From the NCBI GenBank assembly GCA_964537715.1, contig CAZIAH010000005.1, forward strand, positions 1 to 64,000: a stretch of DNA of 64,000 bases. Reading direction: 5' to 3'. This DNA is from CAZTZL01 sp964537715 (GTDB taxonomy: Bacteria; Zhuqueibacterota; QNDG01; DSAB01). A program made the position numbers and the translations under genes. Under the pieces are notes generated by a model, which saw only the letters and a program-made list of their open reading frames with translations, was not told where the DNA came from and ran no database searches. This document shows, piece by piece, positions 9,257 to 18,689 of this stretch; positions within the stretch are counted from its first letter, which is position 1, and each line of letters begins with the position of its first letter.

Positions 9257-10726
9257 CTATTTTAGCATCATCATCTTACTTGTTCTAACCTGATTAGCCG
9301 CTCTCAATTGGACGACATATAGTCCTGAAGGTACATTATTTCCAAAATTATCCTGCCCGTTCCAATGATTCCTGTAAGTTCCTTCTTTCAATTGAGCATT
9401 TTTATAAAATGAAATAGTTTTTCGTCCTTGTAAATCATACAGGACCAAATCGACGAATGTTGGTTTTATTAAAGAAAAAGAAAGTGTTGTTGAAGAATTA
9501 AACGGATTAGGATACGCCTCATATAGTTCAATTTGGGTTGGAATTGCAGAACCACTTTGGGGAGACACACTCATACTTTCAGCCATTTTATACATCTCAC
9601 TGCCTGCAAGTAGAAATCCGCCATGCCCATATCCTTCAAAATTTGGCGCCTTATCATAAGATAAAGGCTGGCCATCGGAGGGTTGTTTGCCTGTGCTTTG
9701 GACATAACCCAAAAATCCATCGGGATGCAGCGCATCATTTACCATGCCGTTCCATCCTTTGATTGCAGAAGTGCTGTATTTGGGATCAGTTAGAATTCCA
9801 TTGTTGACGCCCCATGCCAAACCATAGGTGAAAAAAGCGGTGCCCGATGTTTCTTTACCGCCATAATTATTGGGATCGTGCAAACTCGAATTCCAGAAAC
9901 CATCTTCCCTTTGCACCAGCACCAGCGCTTCAGCCATTTCCCGGAATACCGTGATATACTCGTCGCGATGAGGAGTGTCTTCCGGGATAATATCGAGAAC
10001 GCGCGCAAGCGCAGTGAGCACCCATCCATTTCCACGCGACCAGTACTCATCTTCGCCGTTTGGCGCCTGACAGGGAGGATCAAAGTCCTTATCGCGCCAC
10101 CATAAATGATCTACAGGATTATATAGACCATTATCGCCATGTGTGGTTTTAGTATAATTGTAAATGCTATACATTTTCTCAAAATATTTGTCTTCGCCGG
10201 TGACCACGCCAAGTTTTGCGTACACTGGCATAGCCATTTGTACAGCGTCAATCCACGACCAGTAATTATTCTTGTCGCTATCAACCTGTTTATCGATATT
10301 TTCTTTGATTGAAGATAATCGTTCTGGTTGAGGATCAATCTGGTAAAGTTCCAGATATGTTTGCCCGCAGCACTGATGATCTGCATCAGTCGTTTCCAAA
10401 CTACCGTATGTTGGTTTCCACTGGTGACCTTCTGCCCATGTAACGGCATAATTGTAATAGTCTTGCTTTGAATCGATAAAATATAAAGCCATTAAACCCT
10501 CATAATATACGGCGCGCGTCCAGAGGTTGCTTGGGCGTACCTTATCGGTTACAATATCAGCAGTCGGGTCTGGCCATTTGTTCATAAAATAGGTGTTTGC
10601 CAAGGTCATTTTTTCAAGAATCGTTGTTTTGTCAGATAAATTCTGTGTATTAACTGCTGCTATCGGAATAAGAAAAATTAATACAATAACAAATTTGCCC
10701 AAGTCTAATTTTTTAATCGTTTTCAT
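9257..10726 (-). CDS. GH105 unsaturated rhamnogalacturonyl hydrolase with type IX secretion tail
   Basis: This 489-residue secreted protein has a signal peptide (about residues 1-27), a GH105 alpha6/alpha6 barrel (about 35-385) and a C-terminal sorting domain (about 400-489) with Y-P-N-P-F-N and a K-M-M-M-L-K end. GH105 enzymes (YteR/RhiN type) hydrate and remove the unsaturated galacturonyl residue left at the non-reducing end by RG lyases. Family landmarks visible are W-I-D-A-V-Q-M-A, which carries the catalytic-region Asp, and R-G-N-G-W-V. The start has a good ribosome site (AGGAGG, eight bases upstream). It acts after the PL9/PL11/PL26 lyases encoded upstream. A second GH105 without the tail is at 37936-39168, suggesting one surface and one periplasmic enzyme. 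Confidence 0.9.
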   Translation of the reverse strand: MKTIKKLDLGKFVIVLIFLIPIAAVNTQNLSDKTTILEKMTLANTYFMNKWPDPTADIVTDKVRPSNLWTRAVYYEGLMALYFIDSKQDYYNYAVTWAEGHQWKPTYGSLETTDADHQCCGQTYLELYQIDPQPERLSSIKENIDKQVDSDKNNYWSWIDAVQMAMPVYAKLGVVTGEDKYFEKMYSIYNYTKTTHGDNGLYNPVDHLWWRDKDFDPPCQAPNGEDEYWSRGNGWVLTALARVLDIIPEDTPHRDEYITVFREMAEALVLVQREDGFWNSSLHDPNNYGGKETSGTAFFTYGLAWGVNNGILTDPKYSTSAIKGWNGMVNDALHPDGFLGYVQSTGKQPSDGQPLSYDKAPNFEGYGHGGFLLAGSEMYKMAESMSVSPQSGSAIPTQIELYEAYPNPFNSSTTLSFSLIKPTFVDLVLYDLQGRKTISFYKNAQLKEGTYRNHWNGQDNFGNNVPSGLYVVQLRAANQVRTSKMMMLK

Positions 10727-10825
10727 CTTATGTGCCTCCTAAAATCATAAATTAATTATTATAATAACAAGGTATTACGAGAGCGATGGAAGCGCTGATG
10801 CACCTTTTTAGACCGGATTCATAAG

Positions 10826-12988
10826 TTATTCTCCCATTTCAGCTGGTACTTTTCCTACAACAATGCATTTGCTCTCCCAGGGTTCAAGTTTTAATTCAAA
10901 TGCGACATGGCCGGGATCCGGTGATGATGCATCAATCTTGAGGATTTTCCCTTTCATGGCATCCCATCCCTGAGCTTGTCCTTTTCCTGTAAGTGTTACA
11001 TTTCTCTCTTGTTTTACTCTACCTTCATTAAAGAAAAAAAACAAATCAGCATCTGCAAGTTTGCGATGAACATATTTAATTTCTGCACAAGCGCTGTCCA
11101 GTTTAACATCCGGTTCCGGTAACGCTTTCAATACTTCCAGGGTCAATTCTCCCGACGGTTCTTTTATCGCCCAACTCAGATCGCCAGGAGCTGTTGCATC
11201 ACGGAATGTTTTGTCCACGACAAGCGATGGTTCATCACCAAGAAAAACGACTTTTCCACCTGATGCAGCAAAAGACTTTAGACGATTAAGCGCCTGTTTC
11301 GAAATTGCAAAAGCCGATGGAATGAGTACCGTTCTGTATGTTTGGCCGCTTAGATTTTTAAATCTACCATTTTCAAGTTGCATGGCTGACGAAAGCGCTG
11401 TTTCATCAACAAAATCAAAATCATGCTGCGTTTCGAGTAGGGTTTGCATGAGTTGCAGAACATAGTCGTTGCTTTCTTTATGTCCGAGCCACAAGCTGGT
11501 TGTCGGATGATACACAGCAATATCCGCGGCCGGCCGGCCTTGTGAAAGCAAATAGCAGCAGCGGTGTATATAATTGGCAACACCTGAAAATTCTTCACTT
11601 GCAGTCCAGCCATTCAGTCCAAGCTTTCCACTCGATGATGCAGGCACAAACATTACCTCTACCATATTGATGCCGCGAACGAGTTGATAATCCAGCACCC
11701 ATTTGGCCTGGGCAACAGACGGCTTAATATGGTAAGCGGCAAAACTCTCAGTGAATGAGCGCGGCTTACCGTACACATGAGCTGACGACGATGCGTATTT
11801 GGGATAATTCGTCGCATTTGTGTTATCCGGCCAGATCTGATTCCATATTGCATCTACACCGGGCATCTGGACGTGCCGCATACATTCAAAGAAATCCCCT
11901 TCGTGCGTTACCAATTGCATCATATCATCTTCTTTGTTCAAATGAACGAGATATTCCAGGTTATTCTGAGCGCACCAATCGGCCTGTTGCTGGAAAAAAT
12001 ATTCGCCGAACATATCGGACCAGACATCCCAATAATCGGCTTTTATGCGCTTTTGCTCATCGGTTGGTTTACTTATAAAAAAAGAAGCGACATAAGGTTG
12101 GACATCATAACCTTTGCGCTTTTTGAAAATCTCGAAGATTTTCGGCGTCCAGGGAATACCACGGATGCTGTAATCCGGCTCATCACCGCGAAAGCCCAGT
12201 ACTGTTTTCCCAAATTCCGACCCGACACGTTTCTTATGTTCTTCATGAGTAAATTCGAGGAATTTTTTTGTGGCAGCGGGATCGAGATAGTCCATCAGCG
12301 AATTGCTGGTATCTTTGCCATGTGTCGGATTGTTGACAGCGCGTGTCGGCGAACTGCGGAAATCATGTTTGATGAGTAGAATGCTCCATTCTCCTTCCGG
12401 CGCTGTCCACTGTAATTGGCCAGATTGGATTTCAAGAATTTGGTTGGTCGTATCAGCCTGATTAATAGCAATGGCGCCTATGATATCAGTAGGCAGTTTT
12501 TGAGAAATTGTTACTTTGCCGGCTACTTCCAATGTATCAGCCACTACAAGAGCTTTCATTCTCAGCTCAGGCGCATCGATTGTAAACTTGCCCCCTGCAA
12601 ATCCGCTGGGATATTTTCCCTCATCTACGATCCAGACCCGCATATCCCTTTCGCGCGCCATTTCCACAGTGCGTTTGACCAGAGCAAACCATTCGGGTGA
12701 AAGATATGGAGCGCCCATGTCGTACCCTGATTCCAGGGTAACAATGTGAACGCCCCGGGCTTTAAAAGCATCCAAGTCCCGGGCAATCACTTCATCGGTG
12801 ATTTCACCATCCCATCCCCAATAGAATGTCAGGCTGTATTCAACCGGCGGCGATTGGAAGTTGGCGGCGATTTCGTCCATGCTTGTGTCGTTGAGCGCTT
12901 GCCAGGAACGGTTGGATGAGCATGCAGATAAACTCAAAAGTATAAATAGGGACAGGACAATTTTTAAAGATTTCATATTTTTATCCAT
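10826..12988 (-). CDS. GH106-like (alpha-L-rhamnosidase family) glycoside hydrolase, lipoprotein
   Basis: This protein of about 720 residues starts with a lipoprotein signal ending L-S-L-S-A-C. The next part resembles the GH106 catalytic barrel: Y-W-G-W-D-G-E-I with an alternating barrel-helix pattern, S-P-E-W-F-A-L-V, and then a D-E-G-K-Y-P-S-G-F-A-G-G loop. The C-terminal third has a beta-rich part with G-G-K-V-V-F-L-G. GH106 enzymes remove alpha-L-rhamnose, which fits its place next to GH78. It is shorter than typical GH106 enzymes (often 900 or more residues), so a related uncharacterised family remains possible. The start is the first ATG (12988); an ATG at 12976 or a TTG at 13021 are alternatives. 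A long hairpin lies just upstream. Confidence 0.7.
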   Translation of the reverse strand: MDKNMKSLKIVLSLFILLSLSACSSNRSWQALNDTSMDEIAANFQSPPVEYSLTFYWGWDGEITDEVIARDLDAFKARGVHIVTLESGYDMGAPYLSPEWFALVKRTVEMARERDMRVWIVDEGKYPSGFAGGKFTIDAPELRMKALVVADTLEVAGKVTISQKLPTDIIGAIAINQADTTNQILEIQSGQLQWTAPEGEWSILLIKHDFRSSPTRAVNNPTHGKDTSNSLMDYLDPAATKKFLEFTHEEHKKRVGSEFGKTVLGFRGDEPDYSIRGIPWTPKIFEIFKKRKGYDVQPYVASFFISKPTDEQKRIKADYWDVWSDMFGEYFFQQQADWCAQNNLEYLVHLNKEDDMMQLVTHEGDFFECMRHVQMPGVDAIWNQIWPDNTNATNYPKYASSSAHVYGKPRSFTESFAAYHIKPSVAQAKWVLDYQLVRGINMVEVMFVPASSSGKLGLNGWTASEEFSGVANYIHRCCYLLSQGRPAADIAVYHPTTSLWLGHKESNDYVLQLMQTLLETQHDFDFVDETALSSAMQLENGRFKNLSGQTYRTVLIPSAFAISKQALNRLKSFAASGGKVVFLGDEPSLVVDKTFRDATAPGDLSWAIKEPSGELTLEVLKALPEPDVKLDSACAEIKYVHRKLADADLFFFFNEGRVKQERNVTLTGKGQAQGWDAMKGKILKIDASSPDPGHVAFELKLEPWESKCIVVGKVPAEMGE

Positions 12989-13034
12989 TTTATTTGAGAC
13001 TACGTATGAGTGCAATTTCAAAGTATACTTATAT

Positions 13035-13081
13035 CGAAGTGGTTTTGAGATTTTGTCATAATAAATCTCAAAACCACTTCG
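13035..13081 (-). terminator. Perfect 19-bp hairpin between GH78 and GH106-like genes
   Basis: A 19-bp perfectly paired stem (13035-13053 with 13063-13081) and a 9-base loop lie 23 bases after the GH78 stop and before the next start. No long T-run follows on the minus strand, so it is not a textbook intrinsic terminator. It may cap or stabilise the 3' end of the GH78 message, or reduce read-through. Confidence 0.55.
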
Positions 13082-13104
13082 GAAGGAGTAAATGATGAAA
13101 CGAT

Positions 13105-15825
13105 TTATTTATTTTTTAGTATGTGTTCACCGGAACCAATATTATCAAGATAAATGTAATCTCCCTCATGGATGCCTTTGATTTCTTTTTGATCAAAAAT
13201 TATTGTAGAAGTACTATTATTGCATTTTGGGACATAAACTTTAGCTGTAACATTATCCGGTATTTTCACGCTTAATCTGTAATTGTTGTTTTCTTTTTTC
13301 CAGTCAACAAAAATATCACCCATATCTGTTTTGTAACTTCCCTGGGCATAAGAAAGTTTATCTCCAAAATCCAATGGTTTAATTTGTACTTTGTCATTCT
13401 GTGGAGACAGAGATTTGACACCTAATATATAGTTTTGGATTGCCAATAAACCTACAGCGCCCCATGGATGTGATGTACTTTCGTTTTTCTCAATGGCATT
13501 CCACGATTCCCAGGTAACCGTCGCTCCCTGTGTTAAATTTTTGGCCCAGCCATCCCATTGGGTATTGGTATACAAATCGATTAAGTGTTCTCCTTCACCT
13601 GCTTTGCCAAGAGCTTCTGGTAGCCACCGCAAACAAATCATTCCTACATTCATTTTACGGTTTTTTATCTCTTCAACTATCTTATCCTGGCTTTCCTTTG
13701 GAGCTATATCCAGTGCATAAGGAAGAATATTTGCATGCTGGGAAACATGCTTACTTTGTGATTTATCGCTATAAATACCATCTATATAAACTCCATCTTC
13801 ATTTAGCAGAAGCGCATTCATGGCTTCTTTTATCTGGTTTGCTTTTGTCTTATAAATATCACTATCAGAAGTATTTCCTAAAGCGCTGGCAATCTTTGCC
13901 ATAATTGCAAAATCAGCAGAGGCATAGGCATCAATAACCGTTCTTGATTCAACACTCATGTCATACCCATATCTCATATCCTTAGGCCAATCAATAATAC
14001 CATACTCATAGGGACCTTTACCACCTTTTAAATCGCGGATTAATCCTGTATCGTCATTTCTATAAGTATCAACATAATCTGCAATCTTTTTTAATTGATG
14101 ATAATGCATTTTCAGGAATGTTTTGTTACCTGTTTGCATGTAGTAATCCCAAACCCAAAAAAGGTATTGCTGTGTATAATCAGGAATGTCTCTCGCGCCA
14201 TCACCGTTTGGGTAAACTGCATTTAAACGCCCATCCGGCCAATACTGATCCTGAGAATCAAGAAATTCATTTAAGGATCGCATGTTCATTGTCCGATCAT
14301 ACATTACACTCAAACAAGGCACCGCCTGAGACCAGCTATCTCCCAAAAAGGGACCTTTTTCTCTTGTTGGCGTATCTAAAAAGCCTTCCTGCGCGCCAGC
14401 CATCAATGAATGAACCATTAAATTCCAAACATTGTTAAGAGTGGTATCAGAAGATTCAAGCTTGGCACAATTTGGCGCCAGCTCATAATGTCTTGTAATA
14501 AAGCTAACATTATCAAAGGTTAACACATTGGGAGAATTCTCGACCTGAAGATACTGCAAACCAAGATAAATATAGGGATTGAATACGGCTGTCTTTCCAT
14601 TGAGAATAAAATAAAAGTGTAAATTGGTTTGTTGATTGATTTCTTCTGATACAGTTCCATCATTATTTAAAACAAAACCGCCTAACATTTTTACCGTATC
14701 CCCTGAAGCGCCGCCTTCAAAATTGATTTTAAAACTTCCCGGATAAATTTTCCCCAAATCTATGACATATTTTGAAGGTTCTATACGCGTCACTGAGACC
14801 GGTTTGATCTCTTTTTCAATGATCCGGACGAGGTCCGACCTTAAAATCCCGGTCCAAGGCTGAGTTGGCTGAGATCCGATCTCGGTTGCAAACTCCCAAC
14901 CTGAATCATCAAGCTCCTGTGTATTCCAGTTCTCAATTGTTTTACGGCTGTCAATTTTTTCTACCCTGCCGACACCTTCACCATTACGCTGAGGCTGACC
15001 CGTAATCCACTGAGTAACCTGTGTCTGCTTCCATGTTTTATCGGTACCCAAAATAGTGGATGTTGAATCTGTATATTCAATGATGGCTTTCATCAGAAAT
15101 CCGCGCGTGCCTTTTGCCCGCCCTTGCCCAGCGCCATACCAATGCGTTAAACATGCAAACAGATTCTCATCATTGCCGAATAGATAGGATGTGACATCCC
15201 AGGCATGATAATAACTGTATTGCGGATAATGATGATTGAAACCCTTGCCGACAAACTTTCCATTTATATAAAGTTCATAACTATGACATGCGGTTATATA
15301 AACAACGGCCCGTTTTATCTCTTTGGCGGGCAGCGTGACACGCTTCCGATAATAGGTATAATCATCCTCTCCTTCAGTATCACGTTTTATCCATTCAGCG
15401 CCAGACCAATCGCTGTTTGAGAAGAGTCCGGTTGCAAAGGTGGCAGGATCAGAGAAAGGACTGACATTTCCATCTTTATCCCAGATTCTGACTTTCCAGA
15501 GATATTGTGCGGCTGGTTTAAGCTTTTTTCCTTGATAGTAAACATAGTTTTGCAGCCTGGATTCGGTCTTTCCACTATCCCAGATATCACCAAGTCCTGA
15601 ATCGAGTTTTGACTTGCATGAAGATACGATAACCTGGTAGGCAGTTTGAATCTCATTATTATCAGGATCACTGTTAAACCATGCAAAATAGGGCGTTTCA
15701 GAAACACCTGCCGGGTCAACTTTGTCATCACATCTTAAATTAAATGGAGCATCGGGTTCGGAAGCGCTTAGTTGAAAAGATACGCCTAATAGCAGCAGAA
15801 TGAATACAATTTTATGTTTAATCAT
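13105..15825 (-). CDS. GH78 alpha-L-rhamnosidase, exported
   Basis: This protein of about 906 residues has a signal peptide (about residues 1-21 from the chosen start). Order: an N-terminal Fn3-like domain, two beta-sandwich domains (the accessory domain has H-S-Y-E-L-Y-I-N-G), the alpha/alpha catalytic barrel and a C-terminal beta domain. The barrel carries the GH78 signature L-D-T-P-T-R-E-K-G-P-F-L-G-D, with the Asp and Glu of the acid region, and T-W-E-S-W-N further on. It removes terminal alpha-L-rhamnose from rhamnogalacturonan oligosaccharides. The ATG at 15825 has GAGGAA just before it and is preferred to the ATG at 15843. No type IX tail is present, so the periplasm is likely. Confidence 0.92.
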   Translation of the reverse strand: MIKHKIVFILLLLGVSFQLSASEPDAPFNLRCDDKVDPAGVSETPYFAWFNSDPDNNEIQTAYQVIVSSCKSKLDSGLGDIWDSGKTESRLQNYVYYQGKKLKPAAQYLWKVRIWDKDGNVSPFSDPATFATGLFSNSDWSGAEWIKRDTEGEDDYTYYRKRVTLPAKEIKRAVVYITACHSYELYINGKFVGKGFNHHYPQYSYYHAWDVTSYLFGNDENLFACLTHWYGAGQGRAKGTRGFLMKAIIEYTDSTSTILGTDKTWKQTQVTQWITGQPQRNGEGVGRVEKIDSRKTIENWNTQELDDSGWEFATEIGSQPTQPWTGILRSDLVRIIEKEIKPVSVTRIEPSKYVIDLGKIYPGSFKINFEGGASGDTVKMLGGFVLNNDGTVSEEINQQTNLHFYFILNGKTAVFNPYIYLGLQYLQVENSPNVLTFDNVSFITRHYELAPNCAKLESSDTTLNNVWNLMVHSLMAGAQEGFLDTPTREKGPFLGDSWSQAVPCLSVMYDRTMNMRSLNEFLDSQDQYWPDGRLNAVYPNGDGARDIPDYTQQYLFWVWDYYMQTGNKTFLKMHYHQLKKIADYVDTYRNDDTGLIRDLKGGKGPYEYGIIDWPKDMRYGYDMSVESRTVIDAYASADFAIMAKIASALGNTSDSDIYKTKANQIKEAMNALLLNEDGVYIDGIYSDKSQSKHVSQHANILPYALDIAPKESQDKIVEEIKNRKMNVGMICLRWLPEALGKAGEGEHLIDLYTNTQWDGWAKNLTQGATVTWESWNAIEKNESTSHPWGAVGLLAIQNYILGVKSLSPQNDKVQIKPLDFGDKLSYAQGSYKTDMGDIFVDWKKENNNYRLSVKIPDNVTAKVYVPKCNNSTSTIIFDQKEIKGIHEGDYIYLDNIGSGEHILKNK

Positions 15826-15917
15826 TGTTTCCTCTTTTATCATTTTTTCTGCAATATTTTACTCATTGTGTAAATTTAAATGCTGAACCCGGTATTTTGG
15901 GCCGGAGAATATTTGTA

Positions 15918-17456
15918 TTAAAATGCTTTATCCTTCACTTCTTCCAATTTTGTATTCTCAACCGATTCACACTGGTTCGTCTCAAAATTTTTCACATTCT
16001 TCAACGTAAACATGGGCACATCTTTCATCTTCTGTATATCCACATTATTGAATTCTGCATTTTTTACATCTTCCAAAACAAAAGCCGGACGTGCATCATC
16101 ATTCACATAATGAATTTCGACGTTGTTAAATTCAATACCATCTACGTGGCGAACGAAAAAACCATAAGCCGGTATTTTACCAAAGAAACGGGGATCCGGG
16201 TAATGGTCTTCCAGTTCCGGGACCTCTATCGTGGTATATTCTTCAGGTGCGCCGCCTGTGACCAGAAACTGGATATTGTTGAGTTTAACATCCTCGATAT
16301 TATGACCGGGAATGCCCAGAATCAGCGATGCAGACTCGGGATTGGCGTTATTCACGATGACATCGCTAATGTTGATATGGCGCATCGCTCCAATTTTCAT
16401 ATCCTTTGGTCCGCGCATCCGACGGCCGATCCTTAGGAAAAGTGGCGAATTGGTAATATCCCGCATGGTGATATTGGAAATAGTAACATCTTCGAGAATA
16501 CCGCCGTCTACTGTTTCCAGAGCCAATCCACGGCAATGATCGAACGTGCAATTGGTAATTGTGATATTCTTGAAACCGCCATTGGATTCCGTACCGAATT
16601 TTATGCGTCCCGTTACACCTCCATGATCCGGCGCCTCCTTTTGTGTTTTTTGAAAAGTACCGTCAAGTAACGTGTGCAAATCATAACCGCTAACCTGACA
16701 GTTGCTAATCATCACATTTTCTGTTGCCCGGGCATAACCCAGCGCGTATGAACTTTTCAACACAATCGCATCGTCATTCGGGGTATTGATAAGACAGTTC
16801 GATATACGCACATTTAAACAGCAGTCAATATTAATTGCATCACGATTGGTATCGATCATTAGATTATCAATCGTGAAATTATCCACCCCGGTAGGCAAAA
16901 TGGCGAAGTGCCCGCATTTCTCCATAGTAATATCACGAATAGTCACATTCCGGCAATTTTTAAGTGCAATCGCTTTGTTTCCGGCGCCCACTTCCTCGGG
17001 GTGATCCCATTTCTGCAAGCCATCTCCCTGAATTTTACCCGGACCACTTATCGAGATATTATTTAAGCACTCGCCCCAAATCAGGCTGTTTTGCCAATGG
17101 CTGTGCCCAAAATCCTGGTACATATCCCATTCGTTTGGTTCCGCCGGATCATACCCGCCATCATAATCCATATGGCTTGCCGCCAGGATGACCGCGCCAT
17201 GATCGAGATACAGACCAATATTGCTTTTTAGGCGAATAGTAAAACATAAATAGGTTCCGGCCGGGAAGTAAACAGTACCGCCGCCTGCTTCTTCGGCTGC
17301 ATCGATGGCTTTATTAATTGCCGGAGAATCAATCACTTTACCGTTGCCGGTTGCGCCATAGTCTTTTACATTATACTGACTAGCGAATAAGGGCAAGGCC
17401 GTTATTGCAATTAATAACAATAAAACGGTTCGAATTTTATTTCGCTGGATAAACAT
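15918..17456 (-). CDS. GH28 polygalacturonase-family protein, exported
   Basis: This 512-residue protein has a signal peptide (about 1-25) followed by a right-handed beta-helix starting Y-N-V-K-D-Y-G-A-T-G-N-G, the usual GH28 opening. Catalytic landmarks are present: N-R-D-A-I-N-I-D, P-N-D-D-A-I-V-L-K and G-R-I-K-F. The usual G-H-G His site reads Y-D-L-H-T, so the active site differs from a classical endo-polygalacturonase. Rhamnogalacturonan hydrolase or galacturonidase activity is more likely in this locus than plain polygalacturonase. The ribosome site AAGGAAAGG precedes the start. It is followed after 92 bases by GH78 and preceded by the CBM9/PKD gene. Confidence 0.87.
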   Translation of the reverse strand: MFIQRNKIRTVLLLLIAITALPLFASQYNVKDYGATGNGKVIDSPAINKAIDAAEEAGGGTVYFPAGTYLCFTIRLKSNIGLYLDHGAVILAASHMDYDGGYDPAEPNEWDMYQDFGHSHWQNSLIWGECLNNISISGPGKIQGDGLQKWDHPEEVGAGNKAIALKNCRNVTIRDITMEKCGHFAILPTGVDNFTIDNLMIDTNRDAINIDCCLNVRISNCLINTPNDDAIVLKSSYALGYARATENVMISNCQVSGYDLHTLLDGTFQKTQKEAPDHGGVTGRIKFGTESNGGFKNITITNCTFDHCRGLALETVDGGILEDVTISNITMRDITNSPLFLRIGRRMRGPKDMKIGAMRHINISDVIVNNANPESASLILGIPGHNIEDVKLNNIQFLVTGGAPEEYTTIEVPELEDHYPDPRFFGKIPAYGFFVRHVDGIEFNNVEIHYVNDDARPAFVLEDVKNAEFNNVDIQKMKDVPMFTLKNVKNFETNQCESVENTKLEEVKDKAF

Positions 17457-17481
17457 GCTGGGTTCCTTTCCTTGTTGAATG

Positions 17482-18603
17482 CTATTTTACACTTACATCC
17501 CAAACTTTGGATAATCTTGACTTCCCATCCGGTCCTTTTACATCCAGAATTACAACATAGCTATCGGCTTCCTTATATTCATGAAGCGGATTTTGTTCCG
17601 TTGATGATGTTCCATCGCCAAAATCCCAATGCCATGAAGAAATATCACCATAAGATTGATCCTTAAAGGCTACCAGACGGCGTTTCATATCAATAACCTG
17701 GAACGACCAATCCGCCTGAACAGGTTTGCGGAATTGCGGTTCGAGCGGCATAAGTTGAAAAGCGCATAAATAAGAGGCCTGGCCGTACATTAAATGGTGG
17801 CGGGAGAGGTTCCAGAAACAATTGTGATTATCATTCACATCATCATAATCCAACACCGCAAAGGACAAACCAATGATCTTATTGACTTCCAACACAGAAG
17901 GAATGGCTCTTTCAGGCCCTTCCGGTCCGGCATAATCAAATGGTGTGATCCAGAATTCCAGTATAAGCTTCCCCGATTCACCTGGTTTGAAATCATACTT
18001 ACAAACCGCATTAGCAAAAGGAAGTTTTTTGATCCAGGGCTGAACGCCCCAAACCATGGTCCAGTCTTTATCTTTCGCCGGGGTAAAAATATGATAATTT
18101 TGCGCATGCACACCATGGATCGCCCATTTTGCATCGGTATTGCTAATCCGCTCATCGCCGGGAGCAGCCGCGCCTACGATCTCCGGTTTCCACAATTTTT
18201 CATATTCCTTTGGGATCAACGGGCCGCCGGATGCATCGCCATCGACAACCACTTCAAACTCATCATTATGCAAAGTGGGTAATGAAAAATCCCAATAATT
18301 ATCATAGGCTTCATACAGAAAATAGAGTCGATTCAGCCCTTTTACCCATCCCACACGTACGCATACATCAAGGTTTTTGGGATCAACCGTATCATGATTC
18401 CCGCTATCATCGACGAGTTGATCTGTGCGGATGCAATACGTTTCCGGCACCATGTTCCAATCCGTGGTATCACCATCGATCCTCGGGATCATGTTGGTGG
18501 GAAATTGGAAAATCTTGAATGTTATTTCAGGCCGATCTAGAGCGAACGCTGATGAATAAATGCTTAGAATAAGGTTTAAAATGATTATTTGTGATTGTTT
18601 CAT
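17482..18603 (-). CDS. Exported CBM9-like sugar-binding protein with PKD domain
   Basis: This 373-residue protein has a signal peptide (about 1-21). Residues about 35-285 look like the CBM9/DOMON-type sandwich found in sugar-binding proteins (I-D-G-D-T-T-D-W, then F-L-Y-E-A-Y-D-N-Y-W and D-E-F-E-V-V-V-D-G-D). Residues about 295-373 form a PKD domain (W-D-F-G-D-G-T and H-E-Y). No hydrolase motif is visible. It probably binds released oligosaccharide or helps neighbouring enzymes bind the polymer. It sits between two GH28 genes and is 25 bases from the next, so it is co-transcribed. The substrate is unknown. Confidence 0.7.
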   Translation of the reverse strand: MKQSQIIILNLILSIYSSAFALDRPEITFKIFQFPTNMIPRIDGDTTDWNMVPETYCIRTDQLVDDSGNHDTVDPKNLDVCVRVGWVKGLNRLYFLYEAYDNYWDFSLPTLHNDEFEVVVDGDASGGPLIPKEYEKLWKPEIVGAAAPGDERISNTDAKWAIHGVHAQNYHIFTPAKDKDWTMVWGVQPWIKKLPFANAVCKYDFKPGESGKLILEFWITPFDYAGPEGPERAIPSVLEVNKIIGLSFAVLDYDDVNDNHNCFWNLSRHHLMYGQASYLCAFQLMPLEPQFRKPVQADWSFQVIDMKRRLVAFKDQSYGDISSWHWDFGDGTSSTEQNPLHEYKEADSYVVILDVKGPDGKSRLSKVWDVSVK

Positions 18604-18689
18604 GTTTTGGCCTTAATTAAATAACAAACGGACAACAGAGAACGAAGAGTTTTTTCTTCCGTTTCCCATCTTCCATGTTCCGTTCTCCT

